A DNA stretch of 64,000 nucleotides from Cricetomys ansorgei (taxonomy: Eukaryota; Chordata; Mammalia; Rodentia; Nesomyidae), in contig JAMJFZ010000199.1 of assembly GCA_026225945.1 (NCBI GenBank), positions 68,426,501 to 68,490,500 on the forward strand, written 5' to 3'. Below are positions 15,290 to 27,178 of the stretch, one piece after another. The notes beneath the pieces were generated by a model. It ran no database searches. It had not been told where the DNA came from and worked only from the letters and a program-made list of their open reading frames with translations. How positions within the stretch are numbered: the first letter of the stretch is position 1; every line of letters begins with the position of its first letter. The translations under genes and the position numbers were made by a program.

Positions 15290-16060
15290 AATGCATCACA
15301 CATCATAACCGCATAAGTCTTAGTAATGCAAGGATGGTTTAATCTTTGAGCATCTATTCATGTCTGTCTCTCACTATACTAACAAATTGTTAACAGAAAG
15401 GAAAAGCAAGCCACACAACAGAAAAAAACAGATACATTTAGAACCCGTTTATTAATTTTAAAACCTTGAGCAAATCAACACATGGAAAAGTACATTTTAT
15501 GAAATGTACCAGTAAAACCTTAATGAAAAGCCACACTTAATGGTAACTGACTAAATATTTCCGCCAAACACTTAGAAATAAAGACAACATATAAGTTCAA
15601 TGTCAAGCAATCAAAGGCATATATGGAGAAGGTGTAAAACACTTCAGAGTTATCATCCTAAAAAAAAATCTTAAGAGATCTACTAGAATGCTCAGGAACT
15701 GCTGGTAGTACTGTAAAATAGCACAATAGCTTTGGGGAAGAAAAGTTAAGTAATTTCTTGTAAACTTAAATCTGCAAAACCCATATTACTATTGAGCAAT
15801 ACCACTCCCACCAAGAAAAATAAAAACATCTATCTGCATGAAGATGGGTATGAAAATTTCTGTAGAAACTTTCTTCACAGCAGCTCCAAACTGGAAATAA
15901 CCACAGGGCCTGGTAAGGAATGGGTAAATGGATAGACAGTGCGAAGTATGCCCATAAAGCAAAATACTTGCTCTGCTATGAAATGGAACGGGGAGTGGTA
16001 TCAGCAGTATGGACGATTCTTGAGATGATTATTCAGAGAGGAGGTGACCCAAGTGCACAC
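15290..16060 (+). mobile_element. Ancient LINE-1 ORF2 remnant
   Basis: taatgcaaggatggtttaat and cacttaatggtaactgact match mid-ORF2 landmarks. gagcaataccactcccacca, cacagcagctccaaactgg and atgggtaaatggatagac match the ORF2 tail. Deletions and stops are frequent. Confidence 0.7.
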
Positions 16061-16904
16061 GGGACACTAGAAAGGTCGATCTTTAGTCTCAACGAGGAGA
16101 CTAGAGTTGCTTAGGACTGAAGACAGGAGAAGAGTTGGCTGTAAAAAGGAGTCAGGAACACTTTCTGGGATATTCAGGTATCCCACATCCTTGTCCGGGG
16201 AGGGGGGTGGTTGTTGGCCACCCAGGTCGCACATTTGCCAAAACCAATCAGGCTACAGTTTCTGAGGCTACATTGAACAGAATGGAAGATATACTCAGTA
16301 AACTGGATTTTGGACACCAGTGTTATTAATAGGCACATATCATTTGTACACATTCAAACAAACCCCAAAGTCAGGATGCCAGCTAAGTTAGTGTGGGACA
16401 ATTGTAGAATATGCAAAAGTCTTAGGTGGGACCCAGAAGCCCAGGTTCCACATTAGAGAACAGAGAATGAGCCTGTGACTGGCAGTAATTAAAACCTGCA
16501 GATAACCTTGGAAAAAGGCTTTTCACTTCTCTAGTTCAATATCCTTGCTCAGAATCTGAGTGTTCTGACAGATATTGCCTGAGATTTTGATCAGCTCTTA
16601 TCGGAACTGTTATTGTTCATTTTGTATTACTAATCTAAGGTTCCACAGTCTTTAATATAACCAGAGCCATTATGAGAGAAAAACAAGCACCCTCATACAC
16701 ATCCTAGACAATTTAAAAGTATAAGCAGGTCTCTAATTTCTGAAGACCCCAATTGAACCTGTCACTGCAGATTCATCCTGTGATATGACAAAAGATCAAT
16801 AGCTGGGTTGCAGTCCACTTAGGAAGCCAAACACCCAGGACTAGCCCCCGGCTTGGGCTCATTCCTGCCACCAGACAAGCAAAGTGGTCTAGTAGAGATC
16901 AGGG
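16061..16904. other. Intron, nothing recognised
   Basis: May include more L1 debris at the left. No gene. Confidence 0.5.
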
Positions 16905-17040
16905 AAACTGACCAATAAAAGCCATACTATTAATTTCTAATTAATTAGCACCTTTGGCCAAAATCTCTCTTCAGTATTAATTATGCCTTAAAGATTCCAA
17001 GCAGCTACAAATTAAACAGCACATCCACAATAATGTAAGG
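16905..17040. other. TAAT-rich intronic segment, candidate conserved element
   Basis: It holds ttaatttctaattaattag, agtattaattatgcc and caaattaaac within about 130 bp of otherwise unique intron. Confidence 0.35.
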
Positions 17041-17363
17041 GTTGGTTTGAACAACAGCAGCCTTCAGCACAGTCCAGTTCAGGAGGCCCACATGACCAGT
17101 GGTGGCTGGGAAGAGCTAGGGTTCAGGGTCCAGAAAGAGGTAGGGGAGTGGCCAGGGGCTATCAGCGGGCCAAGAGAATATTTCAGGATGGTACCAAGCA
17201 AAGGAGAAAGATCAGAGGCTACAGACCAGACTAGTCCTCAGGCAACATGTCTGGGTGGTGAGGGGCAAAGATTATAAGGTAATGCAGGAGCTGACATCTT
17301 GGAGACCATGGTAGAGGAGATAGCAGCATCTGGGAGCCCTTCATTTCTCTAAACTTCGGGAGC

Positions 17364-17457
17364 CAGGACTGGGATGTGGCTCAGTGGTACAGCTTTTAGC
17401 AACCATGCGCAGGCCCCAGTTCCATCTGGAGTACAAGAAAGCAAAACACCATTGAAA
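17364..17457 (+). mobile_element. ID SINE
   Basis: ggactgggatgtggctcagt, then a decayed ctagcaagcg-like word, ccccagttccatctgg and an A-rich end. This is the tRNA-Ala/BC1-derived ID pattern. Confidence 0.72.
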
Positions 17458-18085
17458 GTAGGATAATTTGCCCAAATTTTGACTTTTTGATAGTGTGACA
17501 ATTAAAACACTCTCAGCTTTCCATGGCATTTCTCTCATTATGAGAACTGAGCATCTTTTTGTATATTTGGACCATTAGTGTGTCACTCTGTGAATTACTC
17601 ATTCATATTCTTCCAGCATTTCCCTTGACCTGTCTCTTCCTTAAAGACGCCTAGAAATTTTGTTATATTAAGAATGTGCTTTGCAAAGACCACGTCACTG
17701 GATAAACTCAGTCTGCTGCCTCGGTTCTAACACCGCTGCCTTTGACATTGTCTTTACTTTGTTCCTCTTATATTGACTAGGACCAGCCAATCGATGGGCG
17801 GGAATAACAACTCCAAAAATAGACCCATACTGCCACATGTAATTGGTTTGACCAAGGGCAAAGATGATCCAGTGATCAAATTAGCTTTTTGATGACGATG
17901 ATGTCCAGACACCTGGACAAAAGCTGTAAGAACAACAATCCAGGCTTCATCATCCAGGGGAGCTTCTGTCTCTACACTGGGCTAGAGCACAGGAGACAAG
18001 AGACATAGAGACATCAGGGCCACGTTGGAGTAGACAGAGGGCTCACGGAAAACATAAAAGACATTGCACACTGGTGGAAAACATC
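17458..18085. other. Unique intron
   Basis: Nothing recognised; a short gatgacgatgatg word near 17892. Confidence 0.55.
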
Positions 18086-18215
18086 TTTTTTTTTCTGTGT
18101 AGCCCTGGCTGTCCTGGAACTCACTCTGTAGACCAGGCTGGCCTTGAACTCAGAGATATGTCTGCCTCTGTCTACTGAGTGCTGGGATGTCAGGTGTGTG
18201 CCACCACACTTAGCA
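18086..18215 (-). mobile_element. B1 SINE, reverse
   Basis: Reverse B1: tgtgtagccctggctgtcct, then actctgtagaccaggctgg and gagtgctgggatgtcagg. Confidence 0.92.
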
Positions 18216-18632
18216 TCAAGAAGATGTCATTTGATTTTGTGGAAATATCAAAAGAAACAGTTTATGACCAAGCAATTAGAATACGGGAGTTGTCCATTTC
18301 ATCCAGGTTGACAACTGAATTGCCATCCCACTGTCTAGAATGTTCTCTATTTCTGTAGATCTGTGGATATGTCCCTCATTCATTCTTGGCATTGGTAACC
18401 TGTGCGCCCTGCCCCACCACCGATTTCCGTTTTCTAGATATATCTGCTGGGGACATCAACTTCATTATGTTTGAAACATTCAGGTTTTGGATTTGTTAGT
18501 TTCTGTAATGTCGGTAGCCAAACAGGATTTATCTCAAAGCAGAAGTTCAGTAAGTGTCTACTCTGTGGAAGTGAGGTTTGTTGCTGAATCATGTGAATTT
18601 TCAATAGAAGCCTGCTATATGGACAGATTGTT
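18216..18632. other. Unique intron
   Basis: Nothing recognised between two reverse B1 copies. Confidence 0.55.
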
Positions 18633-18633
18633 A

Positions 18634-18675
<42 letters not shown>
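18633..18675. repeat. (CAT)n microsatellite
   Basis: About 14 CAT units, at the tail side of a reverse B1. Confidence 0.97.
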
Positions 18676-18828
18676 TTGTTTTTTTCGAGACAGGGTGTCT
18701 CTGTTGTAACTCTGGCTGTCCTGGAACTTGCTCTGTAGACCAAGCTGGCCTCAAACTCATGGAGATTTACCTGCCTTGCCTCCCAAGTGCTGGGATTAAA
18801 GGCAAGTGCCACCAACCACCCAGCCTGG
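18676..18828 (-). mobile_element. B1 SINE, reverse, beside a CAT microsatellite
   Basis: Reverse B1 starting tttttttcgagacagggtg and ending in ccacccagcc. It shows tgttgtaactctgg, the complement of the gttacaaca variant. The A-tail side abuts a CAT microsatellite at 18633-18675. Confidence 0.92.
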
Positions 18829-18939
18829 ATTGTGACTTTTTAATGTCCACACTTCTCTACAGAATCCAAGGTCCCTCCACCACTCTACACTCCTATCTAT
18901 ATAGCACATCCCCTTGGTCACTAAGTTTTTGCATATTGC

Positions 18940-19115
18940 TCAGACCTTAGGGAGCCCTATATGACACTATAACATAAGTACTTCCCGCAATGCCTACTGC
19001 TCACAACATTGCATCATAAGGTTTGGCTCCTTTCACAGAATAAGAGCTCCCTGAGGGCAGGAGCCATGCTTGGTTCACACTGACTCAACGGCAGGTTTCC
19101 ACATATGCACGCTCA
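18940..19115 (+). mobile_element. L2 fragment
   Basis: aagagctccctgagggcagg and agccatgcttggttcac, then cacatatgcacgctcaatg, match the L2 3' end. Confidence 0.6.
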
Positions 19116-20224
19116 ATGCAAGGTAATGACTTCAACTTCACAAGGAAGCTCCCAGGAAGAAGGATGTGTTCACCATGGGCTCTTATGCTCTAGACCCTGG
19201 CAACAGTGCCACAGAAGCAACCAGTCTGATCACAAAGTTACCGAGGCATCACTATGCCCAAATGCTTATCAAGGGCTTAAAGAAATGAAGAGTCTTGCCA
19301 AGTTCAAAATATGTCTGTCTGACTCTAAAGATCTTGCTCTTCCAGCGGGGCATGTTTCCAGAAGAAGAGAAGCTGGCCAGGAGGAACAGGACCATATATG
19401 TAAAGGCTGGTGCTGTCCCAGAGAGGAGGTCTGGCCTTCGCATAGAAGGATCTAAGAAAGGTGCTGCGTACAGCTCCTGACTTGGCACTGAATGCGTGGT
19501 TTATCTCTTGTGTGTAGTTAGCTGGACGGTGGGCTAGGAAGGGAAGATAATCCATTTGACAAGATCTGAGTGTGGGAGATAGTTCAGTCAGGGGAATGCT
19601 TGCTTAGCATGCACAGAGCCCTGGGTTTGAATTCTGGGAATGTATTTCTTAAAAAGAAGGGAGAAGTCAGGGTGGGAGAGAAAGTGTCCAGGCAGTACCT
19701 ATATATAGTCCCAGCATTCAGGAGGTGGAGACAGAAGGTAAGATTTTTCTACCAGGCAGGGTGGATCGTCTGTGTGAGGGCATCTGAGGGGAAAGCAGAT
19801 GAAAGACAAGGATACCAGGCCTGCAGGACCTGGAAGACTGTCCCAGACACAGGAAATTGCAGGGAGGTGGTGTTGGGGACAGGGATAAGCTCTGGGAGGT
19901 GGCAGACAGGCAGGGCAGCCGAGCTGCTGCCCCAACGAATAGAAAGCCCAGGAGTTGTCTGTGGAGGCAGAGAACATTCTGGCACAGGGACAGGAGACAC
20001 AGAGCAAGAGGAATGAGAGAATGCAAGTTGGTGAAGTGGAACTATTCACAGGAGGCTGACAATGGGCATGAACACCAGGTCCAACACCACAGACATGTGA
20101 AGACGGATGTTAGAACTAACCAAGAGACTGGACACTAAGCGGAAAGGAACAGGGAGGAGGCTTGGGCTTATTCTAGATTTTTTCAGTGGAGAAGTTAGAA
20201 ATAAAGGGTGGAGAAAAAGAGTAG
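19116..20224. other. Intron, mostly unrecognised
   Basis: Purine-rich in parts. Contains the SINE at 19572-19750; the long open frames on both strands here lack gene-like features. Confidence 0.5.
19572..19750 (+). mobile_element. ID/RSINE1-type SINE
   Basis: gtgggagatagttcagtc and gccctgggtttgaattct form the tRNA-like half. A B1-like half follows (cagtacctatatatagtccc, then agcattcaggagg). Confidence 0.65.
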
Positions 20225-20400
20225 AGCGATTACAGATGAGTTAAAACTTCGGTTTGGGACACATCAGGTTTGAAACCCCGACAGACGTGTGGTGCAGATG
20301 GTGTGATATATGAGTTCTGGATGGGCAAGACAGTTCCCAGGCAGGGATAACTACATAGCCTAGGGGACAGAGGACGGGAGGCTCCGTGTCTGATCAACTC
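20225..20400 (+). mobile_element. Fragment of the same old repeat family as 58270-59320
   Basis: aaaacttcggtttgggacac, atcaggtttgaaacccc and gatatatgagttctggatgg resemble the distal part of that mammal-wide repeat. Confidence 0.45.
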
Positions 20401-20579
20401 TCGGGACCCTTCAGAGACAGTGCATTATATTCGCTGAAATAAACTAAAGGGATACAGTGACACATTATATGTCTTTTCAGTGTTCTTACTAAATATTAAA
20501 CATTTGTTACGTTGGGCAGTCCACAGTTTTACAAGATGCATCTTGAACAGCAGAGAGCAAAGCAGTTACTGGTCTGGGC

Positions 20580-20770
20580 CCTGGGACCAGATTGCACTGT
20601 CAGCTCAGGCCTGACTGTCAGTGCCTGCCAAGCTGCCTGGTGAGCGGTGTGATGGGCAGCTTCCTTATTTGGTTATCGGGAAGATAAGGCCAGCGGGTGT
20701 TAGAAAAGTGCCTAGAGCTGTGCCTGGCACTGGGAAGAATGCTCTAAGTGCTGGCTAATATTGCCATTAC
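20580..20770 (+). mobile_element. MIR SINE
   Basis: ggtctgggccctgggaccag, then a run resembling the MIR core, gcctagagctgtgcctggca and ctctaagtgctggctaat match the MIR layout. Confidence 0.75.
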
Positions 20771-21304
20771 TGAGGCAGTGTTTGACAGAGAGAAAGGTAA
20801 TCGGGTACTGGCACTGAAGGGTCATAAATAGAACTAACATCTGCCTCCTACATTAAAAAAAAACATTGGCCCCAGTCACCCAAATATGGACAAGACTTTA
20901 GAACAGCTGTCCTTAACCCTTCCAAATCCATGCCTGTTTGCCCATAACCAAGAGCACGCCCGTGCACACGTGTACACACACACACACACACACACGTGTG
21001 CCTTAAGCAAGCACTAAAGCTGCCAAGGCTGTCCTGCTCCATGTCACTCGCTTAGTGAAGCCATCAAGATCCAGCTTGGTCTAAAAGCACTGAGACACAC
21101 ACACACCCTCCAAACTTCCTCCACACAGCTCCCTGTCCTGGCTCAGAGACCTCACTGTGCTTTGTGCCATTGTCCCTATACGTGACTCCCTCCTGCCAAA
21201 ACAGGATGATAAGGAGGAAGATGATGATGTCATGGGGCTGTGAGGTCAACATGGGAAGGTAGACTCATGACAAGGCACAGGGGAGCTATGTCAGCATTGG
21301 TCCT
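20771..21304. other. Unique intron
   Basis: A short CA tract at about 20973-20994; nothing else. Confidence 0.55.
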
Positions 21305-21675
21305 ACATGCTTTTAGATGGCTTATACAGGTTGTCACCTTGATCACAGGAGATCACAGGAGAACAGACTCTGGACATGTCTGTGAGAGATAGCTAGATTA
21401 GACTAACTATAATGGAAGACCCCCCTAAATGTGGGCGGCACCATCCCATGCGGGATCTTAGACTGAGGAAAGGGAGAAACTGAGCTGAGCATCAGCATGC
21501 CTTGCTCCCTTCTTGCTGTCCCAGGATGCAATGTGGTCACACTCACAATCCTGCTGCTATGGCTCCTCCCTCCTCATGATGACTACAACCCAAAACTGAG
21601 CAAAAACAAATCCTCCCATCAGTGTCTTCCTGCCAGGTATTTTATTACATCACTAGAAAGGTAACTAATTCAGGT
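21305..21675 (+). mobile_element. MaLR/ERVL-type LTR, solo
   Basis: gttgtcaccttgatcacagg, atgtgggcggcaccatccca, gaaactgagctgagcatcag and ggtattttattacatcacta occur in the expected LTR order. Confidence 0.7.
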
Positions 21676-23580
21676 TTCCTTTTATTCACCTCCAAGCAGA
21701 GGAACCACATTCCCTCTGCTACTTAGAGTAGGGCCTGATGCCCGCAGGCTTGAGTCGGGCTGGGCATCTTTCTAGGTCCTCATTGTGGAGGAGGCGAGGA
21801 AAGCATCATGGGAACATCTCACTCATCCCAGGGTCACTAAGAGCCAACATGGCTTCTCCAGCAACAACAAACAGTACAGAGTGTATGTGGGTAGATGTGT
21901 GACCCTCGTTTCTCCCACTGTTCCCTGAAGGACTTATCGGACACACTGAAGCAAAGTACACAAAATTGATTCAAGGCAGGTAGCCTGTCTTCATTCAGCA
22001 GCCCCTGGGGTAGGCGTGACAGTGCCAGGGTCTGGGTGAGAGTGAAGAACTGTGGAGGGAGAGAAGAGGATGAGTTGGTCCCCTTGGCAGGATCTAGAAT
22101 GTGCCCAAAGGGTTCCCACCTTTGGGGCCAGGTGATGAGCATCCTCTTCAGTGGTACGCAGCAGGCTGTGCTCTCTCCACAGGGCCCACATCCCTGCTTC
22201 TGGATGCCCAGCCCCATCATAGCCTCTGTTCCCACAGAGGCGGGTACACACAGTTTAATCCTTGGACCCAGCATCTAGGGCTTGCCAGGAGCTCATTCCC
22301 ATGTCTTGGAATCCCAGCCTGTTGCAAAGCCATCAGCCAGATCCCACCCAGAATGAAAGCCTTAGGGACAAAGCTGCTCATGTCTCAATAGCTCACAGAC
22401 CTCCTGAGGCCAGTGGCCTTCATTGAGTCTCTGACACCCTAGCCTTGGAGTCTGGAAACACAGCCAACCACCTCCATCACACACTGCCTCTTGGGCAGAC
22501 TCTGGACCGCACGGTGTGTCAGCCAGGTTGGAAGCCAGGTAAGATGTGGTTATGACCTGACCCAAGAGATGTGTACGTATTGGGAAGGCTTCCTTTTCAG
22601 AGAAAGACGCTGTCTTCTTAAGGAGGTATGAGCAAGCACTGGAGTTCTGTTTTAGGAGCTGTAGGTTACTGATACACAGGGGAAGGCCTTCAATACACCA
22701 AGTCCTTCTCTAAATTGTGTAAGCTTTTCAAACGTAATGAAATATATCACCATCAGCCACTTTTTATAGGAAAGAAAATGACTCAATGCACTCAATAGTT
22801 AGATAGCAAATATGTCCCCTATATTTAAATCTTCACTTGGTTTCTAGCCATTAAACCACAGAACATACTTGATTTCTTCCCTAATTTATGGAGGGATAGA
22901 TGTCCTGTGTGAATGGAAAGCTCAGACTTGGGCCCTATGTCTCTCAGCGGTCCACAGCAGAGGCTCTACAAGACTCCTCTGTGTGGAGGGAGCTCCGCCT
23001 CAGCCCTGCCCCCTTGCCAGGCCCAACCCTTCTGGCCCTGACTCCTCCAGGTGTGGAGCAGTTAAGCTGCCTCAGCCAGCCATGAGCTGCTTCTTGGTGG
23101 GCCCTGTAGGTAGTCATGGCAGCAGGCAAACACAAGGTGAGAACTTGGCTGCTGACTGCCTGCTCCTGGCACAAAATGGCACCTCACTGCTATCTATGTT
23201 GCTGACTTTTCCCAGAAGTCTAAACCCTCCTGCTGCTAGTTGCCATTTGAGGCTGCTGCTTGACTCCTTTGTCACCCTGCTGGGGACCCCAGGGCCCTGG
23301 ACACCACCCCTTGTGCCCACCATGAGCCCCAAATGGTTCTGAGGATCATTGGGGAGCCAACATATTTTCCCTTTGAGGCAGTCTGGCTCTGCAAGGCCAT
23401 GGAACTCTGGGACTTGAGGAACCCCCATAAGAAAGCTCCCCCTAGGACTATCAGGGACCCTATTCCCAGCCAGTTGCAGGGTCCCCCACCCCAGCAGAAC
23501 AACACAGATGTGGCCCCAACTAGCACACATGGCCCTAAGCTGGGCCCTTCAACTCTCTCCAGACTTGCCAAATAAGGGCA
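21676..23580. other. Unique, moderately GC-rich intron
   Basis: Several overlapping open frames on both strands, none with a recognisable family or splice context. Confidence 0.55.
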
Positions 23581-23960
23581 AAAAAATCCCATCAATCACA
23601 GGCCACCCTGGGAGGTTCCGCCCCCTCAGGGGGCACTATATAAAGAGCAGTCTTCTGGACTCTGCTCATAGTGGGTAGGGAGCGCAGCTTCAACTGCTGC
23701 CTTCCACCAAAGTGTAGGCAGCCACTGAGAGAAGAAGCAAGAAGAACACCTCAGTTCTGCCAGGAACATTTCCTTTCAGAGCTGCAACATTAGGAACATC
23801 TTCCCCACCTCAGGACTGCGTGGTTCCTGGGCTCCTGACTGCCAGGGCACCTTTCTGTCAGCACTGTGTGGTTCCTGGACTCCCGAATGTCAGGCCACTT
23901 TTCCATCTCTCTTTGAGCTGAATAAAAAACACCAATAATGAGGTACCTGGGGCCACAACT
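23581..23960 (+). mobile_element. Candidate solo LTR (TATA box and poly(A) signal), family unknown
   Basis: TATATAAAG lies at 23638-23646, with AATAAA at 23921-23926 about 280 bp downstream, the spacing of an LTR. Between them, 23813-23860 and 23861-23908 are two diverged 48-bp tandem copies sharing gtggttcctgg. I do not recognise the family and could not place the ends. A decayed cellular promoter is the alternative. Confidence 0.4.
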
Positions 23961-26034
23961 ATTTTCAGTTCCAGAAAGTTGGCTGTGGAGTCCCCGGTGT
24001 CATCTATTTTGGTGTCTTTGTTCATATCTTGAATACCTTCATGATCTGCAGGCTTCAAAATGATCCCACCCATGGCAACTCCTGAGAGACAGTCAAGGCT
24101 GGACACGGGAACACACAGATCAGTGGAAAGCCCATGTACATTTCCCCAGGACAGGAACCCATTAGCGTCACATGGTGTTGTCCATGATGAAGGTGCTATG
24201 AATTCCACAGCAACCTTGAGAACATAGAGACTGAGCTAAGGAGTTGTCACCTCTTCTTTGTTTCATGGATATAAAGTGAAGGAAGAATGCAGACATGAAA
24301 GATCTTCAAGATCTTCAAAGATGCCCAGTCTACCTTCAACTGCTCCTCACCTTAACCCTCCATCCCACAAACTATCTATAACAGTTCAGGCCAGGCAGAG
24401 AGACTGCCAACCATAATAAATGGCAATGGTACTTCTGGGGTGCTAAGTGAGTTCTCTGGCAAAATACAACATGACAGCCTTGTATCTCTGCACCCCTAGA
24501 ACCCAAGGTCAAGTGGCAAAGTCATTTCTGGGTTAGTGAGAGAATATTCGCAAGGCCGTCTGTGTCTCTACACCCAACATATCTAATCAGGGACCCAACC
24601 CACCATCTAGAGGAAGCCATCTCTGATTATATTCTAAGCATTAAAGGGCTCTGTGGAAGGTATTGCAGGCTACAAGGAAGACCAGGTTTGCTGAAATGAT
24701 CAGACATCCACTCATAGACAGGAATCTTTGATGCCAAGAATAGCCTCGTTTTCAACAGCTGTCAAGCTAAGAATATAAGTTTGGTGACAAGTACATGCTA
24801 GACCTCACGGGCAGCACAGACTGCAATGATGACCAGCTGCAGACAAAGGAAGATGAGCCCTCAGCCACAAAGGGTCCCTGAGACACTGCCATCACAACAC
24901 ATCCCAAAGCCCATCTCCAACAGTGTCCATGCCCGGACCTTGAAGAGGGGAGGTCAGCAGAGCCACAGATCATCAACATTCATTTATTCTACCTAGAAGG
25001 CAAAAGACATACATATTTGTGGTCAAATGTGCAGATAGTGCAGTGAGGGACCTACAGTGCGGGTGTTCTCTAACAGCCCTCAGCTGTCAGAACAGCACTG
25101 GTGGGGGCTGGGGCGGGGGCTCTCAAACTCTTTATCCAACATCACAGATTAAATTACCTGGCTCCCAGCTAGCAACGTTGCTCCTCAGTTGCTTAAAACC
25201 AAGGCACAGAAAAGAAGAGACAACAGCCTTGGACCCAGAACCCAGGCTACTGCCCACATCCGGCCACTTCCATCATACCAGGCCCACGTGAGGGGATGAG
25301 CAGGCCGTGGAGCACCAGCCACCCTGAGAGGCCTCAGTTGGCCAATCAGACAAAAAACAAATGGAGCAAGCGGGTCTTAATGAACAGCACTAGGAGAAAG
25401 AGGTGAGCACCGTCACCAGACAGACAAGATATCAGCGACTAGAGGTTTGGGAGCAATCGGTTAATGAGTAGAATGGGTGTTGGATAACATTCTCATAGCA
25501 ATGTCAAGGTTCAAGGGTATGGTGGTGGTAATTTCAGAAAATGCCACCTGCTTTCGGGCAAAACTCTCCAAGTGACTTTCAAAAGGAGAGAAGAAAGAAT
25601 GGCGTGGAGTTTCACTAGACTATTCTTTCAAGTTCACATTGGAAGCATTTCAAAATAAACCTGGGGAAGTCATTAGTAAAACGAGTGTGCTCAGGCCTTG
25701 ACTTTAAAAATAGCCACAAACGCATGTGGCGTGTAGAGGAACTGCCTTGGGGACATGTGTGCGCCAAGGACGGTCTGACTGCCTTTTCTGAGGAGTTCTA
25801 CTCTTTCCGAGAAAGCCCAAGCATGGGTCCAAGGACCCCTTTGTGGTTACACTTAGCTGGGGCTTAGCCTGTGCTAAGTAACTAACAGCCAGACACAGGG
25901 CCTTTGAATCTATCGGCTTGCTGTAATCCCACATCCGCCCATCTAAAGCTCCACCAATGGACAGCCAAAGCCTAGGTCAGTTCCAGGCCTACTCCTCAGA
26001 GCTCCTCCAAGGCACAGTGCTAACCCCATCCCAC
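23961..26034. other. Unique intron
   Basis: Nothing secure. An open frame on the minus strand at 23858-24208 is discussed under rejected items. Confidence 0.5.
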
Positions 26035-26110
26035 CCCCAGTGCTAAGCAAAGAGCCTGGCACACAGCCCAGTAGAGAAGGCTGATCAACACTCACTGAGT
26101 AAGTGAAGGA
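26035..26110 (+). mobile_element. MIR/L2 3'-end fragment
   Basis: aaagagcctggcacacagcc, then agtagagaaggctgatcaac, match the common 3' end shared by MIR and L2. Confidence 0.5.
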
Positions 26111-26641
26111 TCAAAAGAAACACCTTCAGCATTGGTAGTCACGGCTTTGAGTGGATTACAGTTTCTAGCTTTGGGGAGAATGGTCCTTATTATAAACAGG
26201 AACTTTATAGTCCTGCAGATGCTGCCTTTTTTTTTTAATGCACAGCTGTGAAGGAGAAAAAATATCCCTTGTGTGCCAAATATGCATTTCTAATTACATT
26301 CACCTAAGACAGATTTACTCTGAAGACTAAGAATAGCTAATAACGTAAGTTACAAAAGAGTGAGATTGAATGTCAGCTGAAAACACTAAGCCGAAGGTAA
26401 GCTAGGATTAGTGATGAGTTGGTAAGTCATCCCAAGAGACCAAAACTAACACTAAATGAGACGCAGACGAAGGCATAGCTTGATCTATACTGGAAAAGGG
26501 ACTCATGGTGTGTCAAACCTAACTTCCGCCCAAGGCAGAGCTGGCTCTGGCTTGGACTAGCCACACCTCCAATGGTCATGCTTGGTACCCTTCCCTTTCT
26601 TCCTAGAAGGGAGAGCTTGTCTTCTGGTCCCTCACTGACAT

Positions 26642-26700
<59 letters not shown>

Positions 26701-27082
26701 CACATATATACATAAACACACAAGATAGGATACATACTGCCCAACTGTCAGGATATTAAGAGAATTTTATTCCTGGGAGTGGAGATTAATCAATGCCTAT
26801 CCCCTCTTCATGAAATCCCAGTGACAAGCCAAAGTCCACCCTGGGAACCACTAAGTTTATTAGGCTTGCTTACAGAGCATGGGTAAGCCTAAAGTGGCAT
26901 TACTGGAAGGTCTATGCATGGATGAGGCCTTCCCCAGGGCTGAGCAGGTGGAGCCCCTCTCCGTTGTCTTCCCAGACTATACACTTTAGCACCTCCTCTA
27001 CACCCAGGTCTTGTGCAATTGGGGCAAATTTTACATTGTAATTTCTTGGAGGTATAGGTGAAACTGGAAATTAGGGTCCAAA
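26111..27082. other. Intron with GATA microsatellite
   Basis: Apart from the tract at 26641-26701 nothing is recognised. Confidence 0.5.
26641..26701. repeat. (GATA)n microsatellite
   Basis: About 15 GATA units, then a CA/TA-rich edge. Confidence 0.97.
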
Positions 27083-27086
27083 CACA

Positions 27087-27127
<41 letters not shown>

Positions 27128-27140
27128 ACACACATATTCT

Positions 27141-27175
<35 letters not shown>

Positions 27176-27178
27176 TCT
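27083..27178. repeat. (CA)n joined to (CT)n
   Basis: CA repeats to about 27135 with CATA breaks, then CT to about 27176. Confidence 0.95.

Noticed and set aside
18434..18760. Poly-Asp and poly-His open frames
   Set aside because: They are translations of a CAT microsatellite.
21837..23595. Cluster of open frames in GC-rich intron considered as exons
   Set aside because: No recognisable domain, no consistent splice sites and both strands equally open.
23858..24208. 116-codon minus-strand open frame with a short stretch (GLSTDLCVPVS) reminiscent of D-lactate dehydrogenase
   Set aside because: Only about eight residues resemble that family and the surrounding order does not. It overlaps the candidate LTR and has no supported splice acceptor.
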